In this document: positions 25,574 through 33,729 of the stretch, one piece after another
Numbering within the stretch: the stretch's first letter is position 1
How the letters are laid out: every line of letters starts with the position of its first letter
Assembly: GCA_900541975.1 (NCBI GenBank)
Contig: UQLR01000009.1
Span: 1-64,000 of the forward strand
DNA: 64,000 nt
Reading direction: 5' to 3'
DNA from: an uncultured Oscillospiraceae bacterium
GTDB taxonomy: Bacteria; Bacillota; Clostridia; Oscillospirales; Acutalibacteraceae
Notes under the pieces: generated by a model
Seen by the model: the letters and a program-made list of their open reading frames with translations, nothing else
Databases searched by the model: none
Told to the model about the DNA's origin: nothing
Translations under genes and position numbers: made by a program

Positions 25574-26239
25574 TCAAACGACAAGCTTTTCCCGCAGGAA
25601 CAGAAGAATTTTCTTTTCCCTGCGGGAAACCTGGACCTGTGTCATGGAAAGCGCCTGTGCGGTTTGCGTTTGTGTTTGATTTTTAAAAAAACGCAGGGTG
25701 ATCAGCATACGGTCCTGTTCGTTTAGCTCATGGAGAACCTGTTTTAAAGAAAGCAGTTCTGTCAGGCGTTCTTCTGGTGCGTCTGTGGGAATGTCCAACT
25801 GTCCGCCGCCGTTTTCCTCATCGACAGAAAGAGAAATGGGTCTTGCAGCGGCGTTTAAGGCTTCTGCCGCCTGCTGTGGTTCAACGTTTAAAACAGCGGC
25901 TAATTCATTAATAGTGGGCTCTCTGCCATGTTCTGTAATAAAAGCCGTACAGACCCGGCTTGCCTTTAACGAAAGTTCCTTCAAACTGCGACTGATCTTG
26001 ACCGTTCCGCCGTCGCGAAACAGCCGCCGGATTTCCCCCAAAATGACAGGAACGGCATAGGTTGAAAACTGAAACCCCCGTGTACTGTCAAAATGACCGG
26101 CCGCTTTTACAAGGCCCAGACATCCCGCGCTGTACAGATCGTCGTATTCAATCCCCCTGCCTTTAAACCGTTTTGCACAGGCATGAACCAGCCCAAGGTT
26201 TTTCTGTATAATACAGGATTTCTCAACGGCCTCAGGCAT
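25574..26239 (-). CDS. sigF: RNA polymerase sigma-F factor
   Basis: Forespore-specific early sigma factor (SpoIIAC), 221 aa. Region 2 is LVHACAKRFKGRGIEYDDLY and GCLGLVKAAGHFDSTRGFQF, then STYAVPVILGEIRRLFRDGG; region 4 ends MTQVQVSRREKKILLFLREK. These match SigF/SigG. Held inactive by SpoIIAB, encoded directly upstream. The ATG at 26239 is preferred over one at 26251 because AGGA is then ~11 nt away; it overlaps the spoIIAB stop by 8 nt (ATGCCTGA). Confidence 0.96.
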   Translation of the reverse strand: MPEAVEKSCIIQKNLGLVHACAKRFKGRGIEYDDLYSAGCLGLVKAAGHFDSTRGFQFSTYAVPVILGEIRRLFRDGGTVKISRSLKELSLKASRVCTAFITEHGREPTINELAAVLNVEPQQAAEALNAAARPISLSVDEENGGGQLDIPTDAPEERLTELLSLKQVLHELNEQDRMLITLRFFKNQTQTQTAQALSMTQVQVSRREKKILLFLREKLVV

Positions 26240-26675
26240 TTTGCTGTACATCCTGCGATAAAAATTTTGTCATGGTTACGGTCGTACCCTTTTGTGGGGC
26301 GGAGGTAACCTTTAACTTGTCTGTAAAGCTTGTCATAACTGCAAAGCCCAGCCCGGCCCGTTCATCGCCGCCGGTTGTGAAAAGCGGCTTCATGGCCTGC
26401 TCAATATCTGCAATGCCGCAGCCCTTATCGCGCACCCGGATGACAACCCTGCCTTTTTCAAAAATTTGCGCCGTTATGTATATAATCCCCGACGTACCGG
26501 CATATGCGTGAACAATGCAATTGGTGACGGCTTCTGATACGGCGGTTTTAATATCCGCCATTTCCCCAATTGTAGGATCCAGTTGTAAAATGAATGCGGA
26601 AACTGCGGCTCTTGCAAAGCTTTCGTTTGCACTGCGGCTTAAGAAGCTTAGCTTCATTTCATTGATCGGCTTCAT
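26232..26675 (-). CDS. spoIIAB: Anti-sigma F factor and serine kinase
   Basis: 147 aa GHKL-fold protein. It binds sigma F and phosphorylates SpoIIAA. ATP-binding boxes: N-box AVSEAVTNCIVHAYAG (about 43-58), G1 VRDKGCGIADIEQAM and G2 DERAGLGFAVMTSF, then KGTTVTMTK. Second gene of spoIIA; its ATG overlaps the spoIIAA stop (ATGA). Confidence 0.96.
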   Translation of the reverse strand: MKPINEMKLSFLSRSANESFARAAVSAFILQLDPTIGEMADIKTAVSEAVTNCIVHAYAGTSGIIYITAQIFEKGRVVIRVRDKGCGIADIEQAMKPLFTTGGDERAGLGFAVMTSFTDKLKVTSAPQKGTTVTMTKFLSQDVQQNA

Positions 26676-27019
26676 TTTTGCACTTCCTTTCCTTTTGCTT
26701 TTCCCTTTCCCTTATATTCTAAAACGCCCAGAGCCCCTACACCGGAAAGTTCGATCAGGCGTTTTAAATGCGGCGGAACGTTAATAACCTTTACGTAACC
26801 CCCGGTCAGCTGCATCAGGCGGAAACGCCCCATGATTAAACCAATGGCTGAGCTGTCCATAAACTGGACGTTTGAAAAATCCAGATTTAAAAGGGATGGA
26901 TGCAGGCGTTCTATATCGCTGTCAATTGCCTTTCGGATTTCGCGCGCTGTGTGATGGTCGATTTCGCCGCGCAAAAGAGCGGTAAGTTCGCCTTTGGAAC
27001 AGCTAAGCTGTACATTCAT
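26672..27019 (-). CDS. spoIIAA: Anti-sigma F factor antagonist
   Basis: 115 aa STAS-domain protein that, unphosphorylated, releases sigma F from SpoIIAB. The phosphorylation site is in QFMDSSAIGLIMGRFR, where the second Ser corresponds to Ser58 of Bacillus. The C-terminal tail KGKGKAKGKEVQK is unusually Lys/Gly-rich. First gene of spoIIA; GGGGAATG precedes the ATG. SpoIIE, the phosphatase that activates it, is not in the window. Confidence 0.95.
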   Translation of the reverse strand: MNVQLSCSKGELTALLRGEIDHHTAREIRKAIDSDIERLHPSLLNLDFSNVQFMDSSAIGLIMGRFRLMQLTGGYVKVINVPPHLKRLIELSGVGALGVLEYKGKGKAKGKEVQK

Positions 27020-27075
27020 TTTACATTCCCCGATTCACATTTACATATTTTTTTAAAATTCCCCAAAATACGTGG

Positions 27076-27105
27076 ATTATACATGGGAAATACAAAAAAG
27101 TCCAA
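27076..27105 (-). promoter_or_regulatory. Candidate promoter of the spoIIA operon
   Basis: TTGGAC (27100-27105), 18-nt spacer, TATAAT (27076-27081) on the minus strand, a sigma-A-like pair. spoIIA is normally SigH-driven; a GGGGAATTTT / GTGAATC pair closer to the gene resembles SigH elements but its spacing is too long. The controlling sigma is therefore not settled. Confidence 0.45.
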
Positions 27106-27113
27106 AAAGATAA

Positions 27114-27148
27114 TAAAAAAATCACCTATCCTGTGGATAGATGATTTT
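27114..27148 (-). terminator. Terminator between folC and spoIIA
   Basis: On the minus strand ATCATCTATCC-ACA-GGATAGGTGAT (11 bp, one mismatch) is followed by TTTTTTTATTATC. It should end transcripts coming from folC before the spoIIA promoter. Confidence 0.75.
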
Positions 27149-27238
27149 CAGCGCCTTTTCTGAAAAGCCGGCGATAGACGGCGCTGCTTTTTTGCTCCAT
27201 CGTAAAATCATCTACTGATAGTAATAATAGATGATTTT
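27138..27238. repeat. Three copies of an 11-mer forming alternative hairpins
   Basis: TAGATGATTTT occurs at 27138-27148 and 27228-27238, and inverted at 27204-27214. The inverted copy can pair perfectly with either direct copy. Between the first two lies another stem, CAGCGCC (27149-27155) with GGCGCTG (27180-27186). This gives nested or mutually exclusive structures in the folC-spoIIA gap. No coding sequence seen here. Confidence 0.7.
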
Positions 27239-27278
27239 ATAAAAATTTTTTATCGAATACGGTTGTCATATTTTTGAA

Positions 27279-28565
27279 TTAATTTCTATTTACTGTCTTA
27301 AGTAAAACGGGGCGCAGCTGCGCGGCCAGATACAGAGAACCACAGCATACGACCGCGCCGTCAGCACCGGCAAGAGAAAGCGCCTTTTCAATGGCCTGTG
27401 CAGGATCTTCCATTGCGATCGTATTTGGAAAACAGGTTTTTGCCTCCTGCGCCAGCGTTTGCGCAGGGAGCGCCCGTGGATTTTGCGGCGTCAGCGTGAT
27501 CAGCGTGGAGAAAAGCCCGCTTATGTGGGAAAGAGATGAAATACTGTCCTTGTCGCGCAGCATGCCCATAATACATACGGCCTTTTTATTGGGCAGGTAG
27601 GTTCGGATGACGTCGGCAAGTGCGGAAAGCCCGTCTGGATTGTGCGAACCATCGAGCAAAACAACGGGGCGGCTGCTTAAAAGTTCCATTCTGGCCGGCA
27701 AAAACACCTGTGAAAAGCCGTCTGCAATGGAGGAAGCGCTTATGGAAATCCCAGTTTTTTGTAGGACCTGCAGCGTTTGCAAAGCAGTTTTTGCATTTTT
27801 TATTTGATGGCGGCCAATCAACGGCAGTAGCAGGCGCTGCCCGTTGTAGTCCAATATAGTTCCTTTAATTGTGCTTTCCAGAGGTGACAGTGGGACTTTG
27901 TCTGCGTAAAAGAGCGTATTTTTTTGCTCTGTTACCGCTCTTTCAATTACGGCATTGACAGATTGCTGCTGCGGATAAAAAACGGTGTTCCCGTGTGGTT
28001 TAATGATCCCGCTTTTTTCAAATGCAATTTGCTCCATTGTGCTGCCCAGAACGGCTGTGTGGTCCAGGCCGATAGAAGTGATGACAGAGCAAAGCGGCGT
28101 TTGGATTACGTTTGTAGAATCGAAGCGCCCGCCCAGACCTGTTTCCAATACGACAACGTCGCAGTTTTGGCGTTTGAAGCATAAAAAAGCAATTGCGGTA
28201 ATCAGCTCAAATTCTGTAATAATTTCATTTTGTTTTGCCATTTCTTCAACAAACGGCAGCACTTGCGCTGTTATTTCGCATAGCTGTGTTTCTGGGATCA
28301 TACAGCCGTTGATCTGTATACGCTCGCGAAAATCGACGACATAAGGGGAAATAAACAAGCCTGTTTTGTGGCCTGCATTTTTCAGGACGGAGGAAAGCAT
28401 TGCGCAGACAGAGCCTTTTCCGTTTGTGCCTGCCACATGGACGCAGGAAAGCCCCTTGTGTGGATTGCCCAAAAGCTGCAACAGCTTTGTAATGCGGCCA
28501 AGGCCGGGGCGCGAACCGAAGCGCAAAAAGGAATGAATTTTATTGACAGTCTGCTGATAGGTCAT
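27279..28565 (-). CDS. folC: Folylpolyglutamate/dihydrofolate synthase
   Basis: Adds glutamate to folates and, in bifunctional members, to dihydropteroate. 428 aa, Mur-ligase superfamily. The P-loop is VAGTNGKGSVCAMLSSVLK (about 44-62); the folate/Mg loop is FISPYVVDFRERIQINGCMI; the central domain has VLETGLGGRFDSTN and SIGLDHTAVLGSTMEQIAFE; and the C-terminal domain has LLDGSHNPDGLSALADVI. This is a full three-part ligase, useful for contrast with the truncated ligase-like protein at 50610. It follows rsmI by 38 nt. Confidence 0.96.
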   Translation of the reverse strand: MTYQQTVNKIHSFLRFGSRPGLGRITKLLQLLGNPHKGLSCVHVAGTNGKGSVCAMLSSVLKNAGHKTGLFISPYVVDFRERIQINGCMIPETQLCEITAQVLPFVEEMAKQNEIITEFELITAIAFLCFKRQNCDVVVLETGLGGRFDSTNVIQTPLCSVITSIGLDHTAVLGSTMEQIAFEKSGIIKPHGNTVFYPQQQSVNAVIERAVTEQKNTLFYADKVPLSPLESTIKGTILDYNGQRLLLPLIGRHQIKNAKTALQTLQVLQKTGISISASSIADGFSQVFLPARMELLSSRPVVLLDGSHNPDGLSALADVIRTYLPNKKAVCIMGMLRDKDSISSLSHISGLFSTLITLTPQNPRALPAQTLAQEAKTCFPNTIAMEDPAQAIEKALSLAGADGAVVCCGSLYLAAQLRPVLLKTVNRN

Positions 28566-28603
28566 TGTAAGCTACGTCCTTTCAAAAAATACTGCCATAC
28601 TTT

Positions 28604-29440
28604 TTATGGCTGCTTGCCGTTTTGCAGTGCTTTGTAAAGGTCTCCCTTTTTTAATCCTGTGAATTTTGCTGCTGTTTTTGCTGCTTCAGAAGTAGACATT
28701 CCCTGTTGTGTGTACTCCTGTGCAAGCAAAAGCGCCTGATCAAACGGGCAGGGCTGCGGCCGCTCTTGCGGTTTTCCTTCTATTATGAGGACCAGCTCGC
28801 CTTTTAACGGGTCCTGCGCGTAACGCTGTACGGCGTCTTTCAGCGTTGTGCGAATGACCTGTTCATGTACCTTTGTGAGCTCACGGACAATGGAAAGACG
28901 TCGGTCTCCAAAGGTTTGGTACAGATCTGCAAGCGTGTGAGACAGCTTGTGCGGGGCCTCGTAAAAAACCATAGTGCGCGTTTCTTCTTTAAGCTGCGCC
29001 AGATGTTCGCGTCTGTTTTTTTTGTTCATGCTTAAAAAGCCTTCAAAGGTAAAACGCCCGGTAGGAAGTGCGGACAGCGCAAGCGCAGAGACAACGGCGC
29101 TTGGTCCCGGCACGACGATCGCTTGTATACCGCGCTGTGCACATTGCCGTACCAGGTCTTCCCCAGGATCGGAAATTGCCGGCATACCTGCATCTGTAAC
29201 CAAAGCGCAATTTTCGCCGGATTCTATTCTGGTACAGATTACATCGCCGCGCTGCAGCTTGTTATGCTCAAAGTAGCTGATCAGGGGTTTCTTTATGGAA
29301 AAATGATTCAAAAGCTTTAAGGTGACGCGCGTATCTTCCGCTGCAATAAAATCCACGTCGCGCAGCGTTTGCAGGGCGCGCGGCGACAGATCGCCCAGAT
29401 TACCAATGGGGGTACCCACTACATACAATGTTCCCGCCAT
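28604..29440 (-). CDS. rsmI: 16S rRNA (cytidine(1402)-2'-O)-methyltransferase
   Basis: 278 aa, tetrapyrrole-methylase fold. Motifs: TLYVVGTPIGNLGDLSPRAL at the start, FIAAEDTRVTLKLLNHF, LVTDAGMPAISDPGEDLV and VVPGPSAVVSALALSALPT for SAM. It methylates the ribose of C1402 in the 16S decoding centre. AAGGAGGA precedes the ATG. It sits 14 nt after trmN6, the same pair as yabB-yabC in Bacillus (which has yazA between). Confidence 0.97.
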   Translation of the reverse strand: MAGTLYVVGTPIGNLGDLSPRALQTLRDVDFIAAEDTRVTLKLLNHFSIKKPLISYFEHNKLQRGDVICTRIESGENCALVTDAGMPAISDPGEDLVRQCAQRGIQAIVVPGPSAVVSALALSALPTGRFTFEGFLSMNKKNRREHLAQLKEETRTMVFYEAPHKLSHTLADLYQTFGDRRLSIVRELTKVHEQVIRTTLKDAVQRYAQDPLKGELVLIIEGKPQERPQPCPFDQALLLAQEYTQQGMSTSEAAKTAAKFTGLKKGDLYKALQNGKQP

Positions 29441-29454
29441 AGAAACCGTCCTCC

Positions 29455-30189
29455 TTAATGTCCGTCCTTATAGGATCCGTATATTGCGCGCATTTCATCG
29501 GAAAGTCTGCCGTTACGTTCGATGAAAAGCGCGGGTTCAGTACAAAGCCCGCCCGGCCTCGCGCCTTTTTTTGCTTCAATCAAAAAAAGCTTGGGAGCTT
29601 TATCTTCACGCGGTTGTACAAACCGCAGGCGTTTTGGCTCCAACCCCGCCTGCCGGAAGGCCTGAATACTGTCGCACAGGCGTTCCGGACGCTGGCAAAG
29701 GCAGAACCTGCCGCCAAAACGCAGCAGAGAGGAGGCCGCCATAGCGGCGTCTGAAACAGTACAGGTGTATTCATGACGCGCGAGTTTTTGCGCGTAAGAG
29801 GGGTTGACAAGACCGCTTCCCAGCGTTTTATACGGCGGGTTGCATACAACTAGGTCAAAAACCCCCAAGGGCAGCAGACCTTTCAGGTTGCGAAGGTCTG
29901 CGTGCAGGACGGTTATTTTTTCTTCCAGACAATTCATTGCAATGCTGCGCACAAGCATGTCGCAGGCTTCCTGTTGCAGTTCAACCGCTACTGTGTGGGC
30001 GGGGGCGTTTCCTCTGCTCCACAAAAGGGGGATCGTACCACATCCACTGCCAAGATCGACGGCTTTTTCACGCGCTGCAGGCTTTGCAAAATCTGCAAGC
30101 AGCACGGTGTCTGTAGCAAAATGATGGTCGTCCGATACAATGATCTGCACGCCGTTTCCCAAGGGTTCTGTACGCTGGCCGTCAACCAT
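29455..30189 (-). CDS. tRNA1(Val) (adenine(37)-N6)-methyltransferase-like protein
   Basis: 244 aa class I methyltransferase of the YfiC/YabB (TrmN6) group. SAM motif AVDLGSGCGTIPLLWSRG (about 42-59) and the amino-methylation motif VCNPPYKTLG (NPPY), which defines N6-adenine enzymes. E. coli TrmN6 acts on A37 of tRNA-Val; in Bacillota the target is less certain. The start at 30189 uses AGGTGG and yields MVDGQRTEPL; a longer frame to 30252 lacks a binding site. Confidence 0.9.
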   Translation of the reverse strand: MVDGQRTEPLGNGVQIIVSDDHHFATDTVLLADFAKPAAREKAVDLGSGCGTIPLLWSRGNAPAHTVAVELQQEACDMLVRSIAMNCLEEKITVLHADLRNLKGLLPLGVFDLVVCNPPYKTLGSGLVNPSYAQKLARHEYTCTVSDAAMAASSLLRFGGRFCLCQRPERLCDSIQAFRQAGLEPKRLRFVQPREDKAPKLFLIEAKKGARPGGLCTEPALFIERNGRLSDEMRAIYGSYKDGH

Positions 30190-30349
30190 ATTTGTCCACC
30201 TGCCGTTGAAAAGATTTGTATCTATTATAGCAAAAAAAAAGCGGCGGGACAATGCCTGTATGTTGTTCCGCGTTTACGGTTTTTAAACAGGCAGCACGCC
30301 GCTGCTATGAAATCTTTTTATTTTTTACAGTTAGCCATTGGTTCATAAA

Positions 30350-30390
30350 TAAAAAAACAACGGCAGGGCCAGACATGGCCGCCTGCCGTT
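30350..30390 (-). terminator. Terminator of the ferredoxin gene
   Basis: AACGGCAGG / CCTGCCGTT with an inner GGCC-ATGTCT-GGCC stem, then GTTTTTTTATTT on the minus strand. Confidence 0.85.
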
Positions 30391-30415
30391 TATTTTCTGA
30401 TGTACACGGAGGTCA

Positions 30416-30586
30416 TCAACCCTGCTGCGGAGCGCCCACGGGGCAGGTGTCTGCGCATGCACCGCACTCTGTGCAGGTATCTGCGTCTATTACGTATTTT
30501 CCATCCCCTTCAGAAATAGCGCTGACGGGACATTCAGCCTCACACGCGCCGCAGGAAATGCAATCATCATTTATTACATATGCCAT
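30416..30586 (-). CDS. Short 2[4Fe-4S] ferredoxin
   Basis: 56-aa ferredoxin beginning MAYVINDDCISCGACEAECP. Two classic C-x2-C-x2-C-x3-C-P motifs (CISCGACEAECP and CTECGACADTCP) bind two [4Fe-4S] clusters; the length and spacing are those of clostridial ferredoxins. A low-potential electron carrier in the cytoplasm. AAGGAGGTG precedes the ATG at 30586 and a terminator follows, so it is probably a single-gene unit. It interrupts the ricT-trmN6 synteny seen in Bacillus, where yabA occupies this spot. Confidence 0.95.
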   Translation of the reverse strand: MAYVINDDCISCGACEAECPVSAISEGDGKYVIDADTCTECGACADTCPVGAPQQG

Positions 30587-30690
30587 TTGGAAACACCTCC
30601 TTTTAAAATTACACCTCTATTGTATCATTGTTCAAAAAAAAAGCAACTGTTTTCCTGAAAAAAGTAAGATTTACATCTCATGTATAAAAT

Positions 30691-31554
30691 TTACTCCAAG
30701 CCTTTTAATTCTTCTATTTCTTTTTTCTCAAGGCGGATTTGCGCGTCTTTTAAAACCTTGACCTCTTTTACCTTAAAGGTTAACGGTGCCGCTTCGGGGG
30801 ATCTGTCCATGCGCACCTTTAAAACGCCGGTGAGCAGATTTTGGTCGACCACAACGCCGCGCCCTTCCGGTGTGCCTACGATGGCGCCTACCTTTGGGGT
30901 TGTTTTTAAAAGGTCTGTATAAGCTTCCTGCTCATATTTTAAACAGCACATCAGCCTGCCGCAGGTTCCGGAAATCTTTACAGGGCTTAAGGACAGCCCC
31001 TGTTCCTTTGCCATTCGAATAGAAACCGGCTGGAATTCACCCAGGAAGGTGGAGCAGCAAAACGGTTTGCCGCAGATGCCAAGCCCGCCGAGCATTTTTG
31101 CTTCGTCGCGCACGCCGATTTGGCGCAGTTCGATCCTTGTGCGGAAGACAGACGCAAGATCCTTCACCAGCGCGCGAAAATCCACCCGCCCGTCCGCTGT
31201 AAAATAAAACAGAATTTTGCTGTTGTCAAATGTATATTCTACGTCTACCAGCTTCATATCCAGCTTATGAGCGAGGATTTTCTTTTCGCAAATGCCAAAC
31301 GCTTCTTTTTCCTTTTTTCTGTTTTCTTCTACGCGCACAAGGTCTTCCTGTGTGGCTTTACGTATGAGCTTTTTGAGCGGATGGACAATGTCTTCGTCCG
31401 GTATTTCCCTGTTTGCGGTAGCCACACGGCCGCATTCAACACCACGGGCCGTTTCTACTATGACTGCGTCCCCTTCTTGAAGGGTTGTATTGTCGGGGTC
31501 AAAGTAATATACTTTTCCAACGTCTTTAAAGCGTACACCAATTACTTCTGCCAT
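30691..31554 (-). CDS. ricT: PSP1-domain protein RicT (YaaT)
   Basis: 287 aa. In Bacillus, RicT forms an iron-sulfur complex with RicA and RicF that helps RNase Y mature mRNAs and affects sporulation and competence. The PSP1 domain is visible with GDAVIVETARGVECGRVA, FYFTADGRVDFRALVKDLAS and RTRIELRQIGVRDEAKMLGG, then the Cys-rich segment GGLGICGKPFCC and GTCGRLMCCLKYE, which supplies cluster ligands. RicA and RicF are not in the window. 36 nt downstream of holB, the Bacillus order. Confidence 0.94.
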   Translation of the reverse strand: MAEVIGVRFKDVGKVYYFDPDNTTLQEGDAVIVETARGVECGRVATANREIPDEDIVHPLKKLIRKATQEDLVRVEENRKKEKEAFGICEKKILAHKLDMKLVDVEYTFDNSKILFYFTADGRVDFRALVKDLASVFRTRIELRQIGVRDEAKMLGGLGICGKPFCCSTFLGEFQPVSIRMAKEQGLSLSPVKISGTCGRLMCCLKYEQEAYTDLLKTTPKVGAIVGTPEGRGVVVDQNLLTGVLKVRMDRSPEAAPLTFKVKEVKVLKDAQIRLEKKEIEELKGLE

Positions 31555-31590
31555 TTTATCCTCCTGTATTATATCGGCTTTTTCTTTATT

Positions 31591-32463
31591 TTAACGATTT
31601 TTTTCTTGCCTGAACGCCGCGCACAGCCAGGTGCAGAAAAGTGCCATATTGACATTGCGTATAAGTTTTGCCTGCGCGGTGCTTATGACGTTTAGAAGAT
31701 TTAAAAGTCCCTGTTTTCTGATATGCGCACAGAGCGCTGCTTCCTGCGGAGCGGCCCGCGTATTGCCGGTTACGGAGCAAACCAACGCGCCGCGGAGCAA
31801 AAGAGTGAGCTGTGCCAGCACGTCTGCGGCAAATGCTTTGTCTGAAAGCGCACCTGTCAACTCCAGAAGGCGCATTTCGCCGCCGGTGTAAAGCGCCTGA
31901 CAAATTTGCAGTGCAAGCGCGTATGCCTTCTGTTCAGCGGGGATGTCCTGTATTTGCCCGGAAGATGTGGAAGACAGGTGAAAAACAGTCGCTCTGGAGC
32001 GGATTGTGGGCAAAAGGTTTTCCGCGTTTTCGCACGTCAGAATGAAAAGGATATTCTGCGGCGGTTCCTCCAATACTTTTAAAAAGGCGTTTTGCGCGCC
32101 TTGCTGCATATTATCTGTATCAAACAGCAGATATACCTTGACCGGGGCTTCGTTGGGGACAATATAAGCATCCATACAGATTTTGCGAATCTCGTCCACC
32201 GGAATGGCCCGTGTTTTCCCTGCGGTTTGCGCTGTGTAAATATCGGGATGGCTGTTTTTTACAGCTTTTATACATGCGTTGCATACACCGCATGGTTTTT
32301 CTTTGCCGGTGCACACCGCCCACCTGGAAAGATACAACGCGGTATCCAGAGCGGCCTGCTTGTCGCGGCATTCCAAAACAACCGCGTGCGGCAGACAGCT
32401 ATGTTCCAAAAGCGCCAGAAGTTCCTCTGGAAGGGAAAACGTTTCCGAACTTGCAGCGGGCAT
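31591..32463 (-). CDS. holB: DNA polymerase III delta' subunit
   Basis: 290 aa clamp-loader subunit. The four-Cys zinc module CTGKEKPCGVCNAC (about 51-64) and the AAA+ segments VYLLFDTDNMQQGAQNAFLK and VLEEPPQNILFILTCE, then LPTIRSRATVFHL with the SRC-like motif (here S-R-A), match delta'. The nucleotide-binding P-loop is degenerate, as is normal for this subunit. Start ATG at 32463 follows AAGGGGGTG; a GTG three codons earlier is within that site. In Bacillus tmk, yaaQ and yaaR precede holB; they are absent here. Confidence 0.9.
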   Translation of the reverse strand: MPAASSETFSLPEELLALLEHSCLPHAVVLECRDKQAALDTALYLSRWAVCTGKEKPCGVCNACIKAVKNSHPDIYTAQTAGKTRAIPVDEIRKICMDAYIVPNEAPVKVYLLFDTDNMQQGAQNAFLKVLEEPPQNILFILTCENAENLLPTIRSRATVFHLSSTSSGQIQDIPAEQKAYALALQICQALYTGGEMRLLELTGALSDKAFAADVLAQLTLLLRGALVCSVTGNTRAAPQEAALCAHIRKQGLLNLLNVISTAQAKLIRNVNMALFCTWLCAAFRQEKNR

Positions 32464-32648
32464 TGCGCGCACCCCCTTTTATGATACTATCCAGTTTATT
32501 TATACTACCATTTTTTCGCCTAAAAAGCAAATCAAAGGACATATAGAAAAATGGTAAAAAATACAACAATACAAAGGTGAATTTTGTTTTAATTATTGGA
32601 TATTTTAGACAAAAGTTTTTCCTGATATAATATTTTTACACAAATTTA

Positions 32649-32677
32649 ATGACTTTAAAAAATTTCTGTGTTATAAT
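32649..32677 (+). promoter_or_regulatory. Candidate promoter of the phoH-ybeY-dgkA unit
   Basis: ATGACT (32649-32654), 17-nt spacer, TATAAT (32672-32677). A second TATAAT at about 32624 has a poorer -35. The gap 32464-32745 is very AT-rich and shows no gene; yqfC-yqfD, which usually precede phoH, are missing. Confidence 0.55.
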
Positions 32678-32745
32678 TACAGATAATTTGAGTATAGTAG
32701 GGTTATATTGTGTATTTCCCATAATTTATTTTTCTGTAAGACCAC

Positions 32746-33729
32746 TTGGATGAAGGTGAAGATGCACTGGAGCAAATTGTAAATGTAGACAGAATGGAGC
32801 ATGCCGTAGCGTTATTTGGCAGCTTTGATGAAAACATTAAGCTGATAGAAAACGAATATGCAGTTGGTGTAATTGGCAGAGGCTCCGATTTGAAAATTAC
32901 AGGCGAACCGGAGGCTGTTTCAAAGGCGGCGAAAGTGATTGAAAGTCTTTTAAAGCTTATTAACCGGGGCGAAAGTTTAAGCGAGCAAAACGTTCGTTAT
33001 TGCATGTCGCTTGTCAATGACGGAAGCGAAGAGAAAATTGAACAGTTGGCGGGCGATTGCATTTGTATAACGTCGAAAGGCAAGCCTGTAAAACCCAAAA
33101 CGCTTGGGCAAAAGCAATACTGTAACGCAATCCGAGACAATACAATTACCATAGGTGTTGGACCTGCCGGCACGGGAAAAACCTATCTGGCGGTCGCTAT
33201 GGCGGTAACAGCATTTCGTTCCAGGCAGATCAACCGGATTATTTTGACGCGTCCGGCTGTAGAGGCGGGAGAAAAGCTGGGATTTTTGCCAGGAGATTTG
33301 CAGAGCAAGGTAGACCCCTATCTGCGCCCGCTGTATGACGCGCTGTTTGACATGCTTGGCGCCGAAACCTATCAGAAATATGTGGAACGGGGCAATATTG
33401 AGGTTGCACCGCTTGCCTATATGCGCGGCCGCACGCTGGACGACAGCTTTATTATTCTGGATGAGGCGCAGAATACAACCAGCGAGCAAATGAAAATGTT
33501 TTTGACAAGGCTTGGGTTTAACTCAAAAATGGTGATCACCGGCGATATTACACAAATTGATCTGCCGCCGGGATGCCGGTCTGGATTAAAGGAATGTGTC
33601 AGGGTTTTAAAGAATATTAAAGATATCTGCCATGTGACCTTTAACGAGAAGGACGTTGTCAGACACAAGCTTGTACAAGATATAATAAGAGCCTATGAAA
33701 AAAATGAGGAGGTCAGACATAACAGATAA
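32746..33729 (+). CDS. phoH: PhoH-like ATPase
   Basis: 327 aa RNA/nucleotide-binding ATPase conserved next to ybeY. An N-terminal KH-like region (ALFGSFDENIKLIENEYAVG) precedes the PhoH domain: Walker A GVGPAGTGKTYLAVAMAV (about 137-154), ILTRPAVEAGEKLGFLPGDL, Walker B DSFIILDEAQNTT and MFLTRLGFNSKMVITGDITQ. The start is a TTG with no good binding site (an upstream in-frame TAA excludes a longer form); an ATG at 32794 is an alternative that would shorten the conserved N-terminus. Its stop overlaps the ybeY ATG (TAATG). Confidence 0.93.
   Translation: MDEGEDALEQIVNVDRMEHAVALFGSFDENIKLIENEYAVGVIGRGSDLKITGEPEAVSKAAKVIESLLKLINRGESLSEQNVRYCMSLVNDGSEEKIEQLAGDCICITSKGKPVKPKTLGQKQYCNAIRDNTITIGVGPAGTGKTYLAVAMAVTAFRSRQINRIILTRPAVEAGEKLGFLPGDLQSKVDPYLRPLYDALFDMLGAETYQKYVERGNIEVAPLAYMRGRTLDDSFIILDEAQNTTSEQMKMFLTRLGFNSKMVITGDITQIDLPPGCRSGLKECVRVLKNIKDICHVTFNEKDVVRHKLVQDIIRAYEKNEEVRHNR

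Noticed and set aside
27138..27238. CRISPR-like array
   Set aside because: Only three 11-bp copies, one inverted, with unequal spacing and no cas genes.
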